DNA of 5,501 nucleotides from the NCBI GenBank assembly GCA_017881985.1, contig JADGQH010000218.1:1-5501 (forward strand), given 5' to 3'. The stretch is from Chloroflexota bacterium (GTDB lineage Bacteria > Chloroflexota > Limnocylindria > Limnocylindrales > CSP1-4). Shown in pieces: positions 1-3,371 of this stretch. Below the pieces are notes generated by a model. It saw only the letters and a list, made by a program, of their open reading frames with translations, was not told where the DNA came from and did no database searches. A program made the translations under genes and the position numbers. How positions within the stretch are numbered: position 1 is the stretch's first letter; the number at the start of each line of letters is the position of its first letter.

Positions 1-480
1 GTCCTCTGCCGCTGCGAGCGGGCCCGCGTGGATCGACGGAACCCCTCCGTAGACGTAGTGGATGCCGAACCCGCCGCGGATCATCCGCTCCGCGTAGAGC
101 GTGCCGTCGGCGAGCCAGACGTGGGCGAGCAGGCGCCCGTACTGGTCGCGCGTCGCCTGCGTCGGGTCGGCCTCGAGGTGGATCGCGGCCCCGACGGGCA
201 GCAGCCGCTCCGCCTCGGCGGAGGCGCGCAGCGCGTAGCACTCGACCGGCGTGCCGGGCTTGACCGACTCGGGCGTGTCGAGCCCGATCACGCGGACGGT
301 CTCGGTACGGCCGGCGATCCGCGCCTTGAGCGTGTCGCCGTCCACGACACGGCTCACGCTGGCGGCGGTTCCCGGCGCCGCCGAGGTCGCGACGGGCAAT
401 CCAATGGAGGCAGCCGACGGTCCACCGCACGCGATGACGCCGACCGCGACGAGGGCGAGGATCGCGATTCGACGAGCCAT
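1..480 (-). CDS. Staphylococcal nuclease-like (thermonuclease family) lipoprotein, partial at 3' end
   Basis: The ATG lies at 480-478 and the frame stays open for 160 codons to the left edge, so the C-terminus is missing. SNase-fold enzymes are Ca2+-dependent phosphodiesterases cutting DNA and RNA. The N-terminus (MARRIAILALVAVGVIACGG) has a basic start, a hydrophobic stretch and a lipobox-like VIAC with Cys18, suggesting export and lipid anchoring. A short Ser/Ala/Pro linker follows. The SNase core runs from about residue 42: VVDGDT at 45-50, VRVIGLDTPE at 62-71 (equivalents of catalytic Arg35, Asp40 and Glu43 are R63, D68 and E71), PVECY near 78-82, and DQYGRLLAHVW at 112-122 with R116 matching Arg87. 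All expected catalytic residues are visible, so the enzyme is probably active. It is divergent from the DUF2277 gene and has no functional link to it that I can see. The nuclease family is secure; the physiological role (nutrient scavenging or DNA uptake) is open. Confidence 0.9.
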   Translation of the reverse strand, partial: MARRIAILALVAVGVIACGGPSAASIGLPVATSAAPGTAASVSRVVDGDTLKARIAGRTETVRVIGLDTPESVKPGTPVECYALRASAEAERLLPVGAAIHLEADPTQATRDQYGRLLAHVWLADGTLYAERMIRGGFGIHYVYGGVPSIHAGPLAAAED

Positions 481-487
481 GGCACCG

Positions 488-493
488 ATTGTG
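488..493 (-). promoter_or_regulatory. Putative -10 box of the nuclease gene (leaderless)
   Basis: The minus strand reads CACAAT followed by CGGTGCC and the ATG, so the box ends 7 bases before the start codon. It keeps the A at position 2 and T at position 6 of a TAnnnT element. It resembles the boxes before the other promoters in this window but is the weakest match. There is no Shine-Dalgarno sequence before the ATG and no clear -35, which fits a transcript starting at or near the ATG. Confidence 0.4.
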
Positions 494-502
494 CTCGCTG
501 CA

Positions 503-521
503 GTGCCGGCTCGGCCGGCAC
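503..521. repeat. Perfect inverted repeat between divergent genes
   Basis: Two exact 8-base arms (GTGCCGGC and GCCGGCAC) flank the trinucleotide TCG. The repeat lies 10-28 bases upstream of the putative nuclease -10 box and about 100 bases upstream of the DUF2277 promoter. Because transcription diverges here it is not an obvious terminator. A protein-binding operator for the nuclease promoter is possible. In DNA this rich in G and C, short palindromes also arise by chance. Confidence 0.5.
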
Positions 522-630
522 GCGCCCGCGGGGCGTCGCGAGGCCATCCGGAGCGGCGCGCTGCCGCCGGGTATCGCGCGCTGCCGCCGGGGGTCGCGCG
601 CGGCCATCGGGAGCGTCGCGCTACCATCGG
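521..630. repeat. Degenerate 20-bp tandem repeat, about 5.5 units
   Basis: Units begin at 521, 541, 561, 581, 601 and 621, with a period of exactly 20. The clearest pair is 561-580 and 581-600, which differ at only two positions. First halves of the units at 541, 601 and 621 read AGGCCATCCG, CGGCCATCGG and CTACCATCGG. Second halves at 521 and 601 read GGGCGTCGCG and GAGCGTCGCG. The last half unit carries the putative TACCAT -10 box of the DUF2277 gene. The array fills most of the spacer between the nuclease and DUF2277 genes. It may be a set of protein-binding sites on one helix face (20 bp is close to two turns) or a slippage product. Confidence 0.6.
622..627 (+). promoter_or_regulatory. Putative -10 box of the DUF2277-methyltransferase pair (leaderless)
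   Basis: TACCAT is followed by six bases (CGGAGC) and then the ATG at 634. A start site 6-7 bases after the box would put the first transcribed base at or next to the A of the ATG. The GGAG at 629-632 is one base from the ATG, too close to act as a normal ribosome binding site. I see no -35 hexamer at the usual distance; that stretch is occupied by the 20-bp repeats. Confidence 0.5.
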
Positions 631-633
631 AGC

Positions 634-939
634 ATGTGCCGAAGCATTCGCCCGCTCCGCGTCGCGGAGCCGCCCACCACCGACGGCGACGTTCGCGCCG
701 CCGCGCTCCAGTACGTCCGCAAGGTGAGCGGCGCGCGGACGCCCCCGCGTCGAAATCCCGAAGCCTTCGAGGCCGCGATCGCCGAGGTTGCCGCGGCGAC
801 GGCACGGCTCCTGGCGGCGTTGGGCAGCCCGGCCGTCGCCGGGGAGGCGACCCCGCCCGCCCTCTGGCCGCGATCGGGCCACCGACGGGAGGAGTGGCGG
901 GATCGCGGACGGAAGTCCGGCCCGGAATCCGCGGCGTGA
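634..939 (+). CDS. DUF2277 domain protein
   Basis: A 101-residue protein of unknown function. Residues 1-64 match what I recall of DUF2277: N-terminal MCRSI (family MCRNI) with Cys2, EPP at 12-14, DVRAAALQYVRKVSG at 19-33 and NPEAFEAAIAEVAAAT at 41-56, ending in a helix (ARLLAALG). Two amphipathic helices are likely. No catalytic motif, membrane segment or signal peptide is visible, so it is probably cytoplasmic. The frame is open well upstream, but that part is antisense to the nuclease gene; the ATG at 634 is chosen because it gives the family N-terminus and lies just behind a -10-like box. Residues 65-101 are rich in Pro, Arg, Gly and Ala and do not resemble the Ala/Arg-rich tail I associate with the family. 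The stop codon overlaps the GTG start of the methyltransferase, so the two are probably co-transcribed and translationally coupled. Confidence 0.88.
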   Translation: MCRSIRPLRVAEPPTTDGDVRAAALQYVRKVSGARTPPRRNPEAFEAAIAEVAAATARLLAALGSPAVAGEATPPALWPRSGHRREEWRDRGRKSGPESAA

Positions 940-1694
940 CCGACGACGCGACCCGGACGCAGTGGGCCGCGGTCGCCGAGCAATACGGCGCGGGCTGGAA
1001 GCAGGCCAACGCGCCCGATCTGGGCTGGCTCGTCGCGGCCCTCCAGCCGGCCGGGACGGATCACGCGCTCGACGTCGGGACGGGCGGCGGCCATGCTGCG
1101 CTCGCGCTCGCCCCGGCGGTCGCAGCGGTCGTCGGGATCGATCCGACGCCGGAGATGCTTGCCGTCGCGACTCGGCTCGCCGCGGAGCGCGGCATCCCGA
1201 ACGTCACGTTTACGCTGGCGGGCGCCGGCGCACTCCCCTTCCCCGACGCGACCTTCGACTGTGCGATCAGCCGGTTCTCGATCCACCACTGGCCGCGGCC
1301 CGACGCTGCATTCCGCGAGATCGGCCGGGTGGTCCGGCCGGGTGGACGGCTCGCGCTCGTCGACCTGCTGGCGCCAGAGGACGGGCCGCTCGATACGTTC
1401 ATCAACACCATCGAGCTGTTGCGTGACCCCTCGCACGCCCGGACGCTCCGGGCCTCGGAATGGCTGGCGCTCCTGGAGGCGGCCGGCTTCGCTGGCGGCG
1501 TGGAGCGCAGGTGGGAGCTGGAGCACGACGTGGAGTCGTGGCTGGCCACGACGGCGCCGGCGCCCTGGCGCGCGGAGGCTGTCCGGGCGATGCTTCGCGA
1601 TGCGAGCCCCGCGGCGCGGGAGGGTTTCGGGATCGCGCCGGACGCGTCCTCGCTCAGCGTCGAGTGCGGGCTGATCGTCGCCACGCGCGCCTGA
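936..1694 (+). CDS. Class I SAM-dependent methyltransferase (Methyltransf_11/UbiE-like)
   Basis: A 252-residue Rossmann-fold methyltransferase. Motif I (ALDVGTGGGHAALALAP) at residues 44-60 binds S-adenosylmethionine, with acidic D69 in VGIDPTPEML contacting the ribose. GALPFPDATFD at 98-108, SIHHWP at 115-120 and the post-motif RVVRPGGRLALVDLLAPEDG at 131-150 are typical of the Methyltransf_11 group, which includes UbiE/YcgJ-type enzymes. The C-terminal third (EWLALLEAAGF at 175-185, then a segment with several Trp) probably shapes the acceptor site; the substrate cannot be read from the sequence. I chose the GTG at 936 because it overlaps the DUF2277 stop in a GTGA arrangement and just precedes the conserved region. 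An in-frame GTG at 894 is an alternative that would add 14 residues. A weak GGAA lies at 924-927. Length is normal for the family and no key residue is missing. It is probably cytoplasmic. Confidence 0.92.
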   Translation: MTDDATRTQWAAVAEQYGAGWKQANAPDLGWLVAALQPAGTDHALDVGTGGGHAALALAPAVAAVVGIDPTPEMLAVATRLAAERGIPNVTFTLAGAGALPFPDATFDCAISRFSIHHWPRPDAAFREIGRVVRPGGRLALVDLLAPEDGPLDTFINTIELLRDPSHARTLRASEWLALLEAAGFAGGVERRWELEHDVESWLATTAPAPWRAEAVRAMLRDASPAAREGFGIAPDASSLSVECGLIVATRA

Positions 1695-1734
1695 CCCCGG
1701 CGCGGTCTCGCGCGCCTGACCCGGCTCGGTCTCG
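1686..1734. repeat. Tandem duplication of about 25 bp across the methyltransferase stop codon
   Basis: Positions 1686-1710 and 1711-1734 are adjacent near-copies, differing by one deleted C and one substitution (CGCGG against CTCGG). Both contain CGCGCCTGACC. The first copy holds the last codons and the TGA stop (1692-1694) of the methyltransferase. The second copy is non-coding, and its TGA is in another frame because of the 25-base offset. Replication slippage is the simplest origin. Confidence 0.7.
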
Positions 1735-1776
1735 GCCCGCGACGCTCGACCGCCGGCGGCACCACGCACACAGGGA

Positions 1777-1790
1777 GGCCGGGACCGGCC
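1777..1790. terminator. Weak candidate bidirectional terminator stem
   Basis: The self-complementary stretch GGCCGGGACCGGCC can form a five-pair stem with a GGAC loop. It sits in the 109-bp spacer between the convergent methyltransferase and glgA genes, where a two-way terminator is expected. A second perfect palindrome, CCGCCGGCGG, lies at 1750-1759. Neither is followed by a T-tract on either strand, so intrinsic termination is unproven. Confidence 0.25.
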
Positions 1791-1803
1791 CGCCCGCCCT
1801 TCC

Positions 1804-3285
1804 CTACCCCGTCGTCGCCAGTCGCAGCGCGATCGCGCGCCGAAAGAGGGACGCGTACAGCGGCGCGGACGACGATTCCCACGACCAGTCGACCGCCATC
1901 CCGCGGGCGACGAGCGCGCTCCACGCTCCCCGGTCGGGCGCCGCGTAGACGCGGAGCGCCCGGTCCACGGCGGCGATCAGCGCCTCGGGCGTGGCCTGGT
2001 CGAACAGGAACCCGGTGCCGGCCGCCGCATCGATGCCGAGGTCGACGATCGTGTCGGCGAGGCCGCCGGTGCGATGGGCGATCGGCGGCGTGCCGTAGCG
2101 CATTGCGATCATCTGGCCCTGACCGCAGGGCTCGAATCGCGACGGCATCAGGAACAGGTCCACGCCCGCATAGATCTGCCGCGAAAGGTCGCGGTCGAAG
2201 CGCTCGACGATTGCGATGCGGCCGGGCGCTCGGGTCGCCTCGGCGCGGAGCCCTTCGAGCAGCGTCGCGTCGCCGCTGCCGAGCACCACCAGCCGCGCAC
2301 CGCGCGCCACGAGCCTTCGCGCCGCACCGGCCACGAGGTCGAAGCCCTTCTGCGGGTCCAGGCGGCCGATGACGCCGAGGATTGCAGACGGGTCCGCGGG
2401 ATCGAGGCCGACGCGCGCGAGCAGGTCCGCCCGGCATGCCGCCTTTCCGGCCAGGCTCGCCGCGTCATAGGGCGCCGCGAGCGCAGGGTCCGTGGCCGGG
2501 TCCCAGACCTCCTGGTCGAGGCCATTGAGGATCCCGGTGAATTGGTCGCCGCGGGCTACGAGATGGCCGTCGAGGCCCATCCCGAAGGCCGGAAGGAGGA
2601 CCTCGCGGGCGTAGGTCGGGCTCACCGTGTTGACGGTCTCGGCCCGCCGGATCCCCTCGCCCAGGAGGTCGATCCCCCACGCGTCGCCGACCGTCGCGCC
2701 CCCGGCCCCCAGTCCGAGCTGGTCGACCTGATCGCGCGGCGTCCACCCGTGATAGGCGAGGTTGTGGATCGTCAGCGAGATCGCCGCACGACCGACGACC
2801 GGGTCGTCGGCGTACTGCACATCGCGCAGGAGCGCGACCGGGCAGGCATGCCAGTCATGGATCGCGACGACATCCACCGGGCGCCGCTCGGCGCGCCGCG
2901 TCTCCAGGGCGGCGCGTCCCAGGAGCGCGAAGCGGCGGGCGTTGTCCGGGAAGTCGCCCGAGGAATCGCCGTAGAAGCCAGCCCGATCGTAGGCAGCCGG
3001 GTGGTCGATCAGCCGAAGGCGATACCCGTTCGCGTCGAAGGAGCGGACCGTCACGTCGCTGGTCCCGCCGGGTGCGAGCGGATCGGGCACCCGGACCTCC
3101 AGGGCGTCGACCGCGGCCGACGGCGGCACCTGGACACTTCGGTAGCGCGGCAGGAAGACCTCGACCGGCCCATCGACGGCGCCCGGGATCCGTCCCAGCG
3201 CCCGCGCAAGGGCGTCCACGACGTCGCCGAGGCCGCCGGTCTTGGCCCACGGCTCGCATTCGGCGGCGACGAAGATCACGCGCAT
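1804..3285 (-). CDS. glgA: Glycogen (starch) synthase, GT5 family
   Basis: This 493-residue enzyme transfers glucose from ADP-glucose (or another NDP-glucose) to the non-reducing end of a growing alpha-1,4-glucan in the cytoplasm. The N-terminal GT5 domain starts with MRVIFVAAECEPWAKTGGLG; K15 and the KTGGLGD loop bind the sugar nucleotide. HDWH follows at 143-146, TIHNLAYHG at 172-180, NTVSPTYAREV at 219-229 and GILNGLD at 251-257. The C-terminal GT-B domain has GRLDPQKG at 307-314, where R308 and K313 correspond to E. coli R300 and K305. PSRFEPCGQGQMIAMRYGT at 381-399 contains E385, the equivalent of E. coli E377, and RTGGLADT lies at 405-412. Size fits the family (E. coli 477). The loop after PCG reads QGQ rather than the common LTQ. 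The start at 3285 puts the sugar-binding Lys at its usual position 15 and lies just behind a TACCAT box; an upstream in-frame ATG at 3336 adds 17 unrelated residues. It is divergent from glgP. No glgC or glgB is in the window. Confidence 0.97.
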   Translation of the reverse strand: MRVIFVAAECEPWAKTGGLGDVVDALARALGRIPGAVDGPVEVFLPRYRSVQVPPSAAVDALEVRVPDPLAPGGTSDVTVRSFDANGYRLRLIDHPAAYDRAGFYGDSSGDFPDNARRFALLGRAALETRRAERRPVDVVAIHDWHACPVALLRDVQYADDPVVGRAAISLTIHNLAYHGWTPRDQVDQLGLGAGGATVGDAWGIDLLGEGIRRAETVNTVSPTYAREVLLPAFGMGLDGHLVARGDQFTGILNGLDQEVWDPATDPALAAPYDAASLAGKAACRADLLARVGLDPADPSAILGVIGRLDPQKGFDLVAGAARRLVARGARLVVLGSGDATLLEGLRAEATRAPGRIAIVERFDRDLSRQIYAGVDLFLMPSRFEPCGQGQMIAMRYGTPPIAHRTGGLADTIVDLGIDAAAGTGFLFDQATPEALIAAVDRALRVYAAPDRGAWSALVARGMAVDWSWESSSAPLYASLFRRAIALRLATTG

Positions 3286-3293
3286 GGTGGGCG

Positions 3294-3299
3294 ATGGTA
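3294..3299 (-). promoter_or_regulatory. Putative -10 box of glgA (leaderless)
   Basis: The minus strand reads GGCTACCATCGCCCACC and then the ATG. TACCAT ends eight bases before the start codon, so transcription would begin at or within about two bases of the ATG. There is no purine-rich ribosome binding site in between. The heptamer CTACCAT with the following CG is identical to that before the DUF2277 gene. A -35 is not obvious at 17-18 bases. Confidence 0.5.
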
Positions 3300-3325
3300 G
3301 CCGGGCCGACGCCCGCGCGCCACTA

Positions 3326-3333
3326 AACCGGTT
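3326..3333. promoter_or_regulatory. AACCGGTT palindrome, possible operator between glgA and glgP
   Basis: A perfect 8-base palindrome lies near the middle of the 86-bp divergent region, in the context ACTAAACCGGTTCAC. The central CG dyad flanked by A-rich and T-rich halves resembles operators of LacI-family regulators, many of which control sugar and glucan genes. It overlaps the first two bases of the proposed glgP -35 and lies upstream of the glgA box, so one bound protein could affect both genes. The outer bases are only partly symmetric. That it is an operator is inference. Confidence 0.35.
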
Positions 3334-3361
3334 CACGACCCTGCGGTCCCTCCGGTATCAT
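3332..3361 (+). promoter_or_regulatory. Putative glgP promoter, -35 TTCACG and -10 TATCAT
   Basis: TTCACG (3332-3337) is separated by 18 bases from TATCAT (3356-3361), a good sigma-70-type arrangement. The ATG of glgP is at 3372, ten bases after the -10 box. The 5' leader would be roughly three bases or none, with no ribosome binding site. This is the best two-part promoter in the window. Confidence 0.5.
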
Positions 3362-3371
3362 CGCGGCCCAT

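Noticed and set aside
28..633. Long open stretch on the plus strand in frame with, and upstream of, the DUF2277 start
   Set aside because: It runs antisense to the well-supported nuclease gene and encodes Arg/Gly/Ala-rich sequence with no family resemblance; only the part from 634 matches DUF2277.
906..919. Small stem CGGAC/GTCCG with a GGAA (GNRA-type) loop just before the methyltransferase start
   Set aside because: Five pairs inside a coding region of GC-rich DNA is easily a chance event and there is no conservation evidence.
489..935. N-terminal extension of the methyltransferase frame
   Set aside because: It overlaps the whole DUF2277 gene in another frame and has low-complexity Arg/Gly/Pro content; the GTG at 936 gives a normal-length enzyme.
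621..1769. Minus-strand frame of about 380 codons
   Set aside because: It is an antisense shadow of the DUF2277 and methyltransferase genes, composed of Arg/Gly/Asp-rich sequence with no recognisable motif.
1061..2437. Minus-strand frame of about 460 codons across the methyltransferase and the 3' half of glgA
   Set aside because: It is out of frame with glgA and spans a convergent gene boundary, a typical shadow in GC-rich DNA.
2074..3300. Plus-strand frame of about 400 codons opposite glgA
   Set aside because: It is the antisense of a complete glycogen synthase with all family motifs; the translation is Arg/Asp/Val-rich and unlike any family I know.
3286..3336. Upstream ATG (3336) as the glgA start
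   Set aside because: It would add 17 residues unlike the family, place the start upstream of the -10-like box and inside the palindrome region, and shift the sugar-binding Lys from its usual position near 15.
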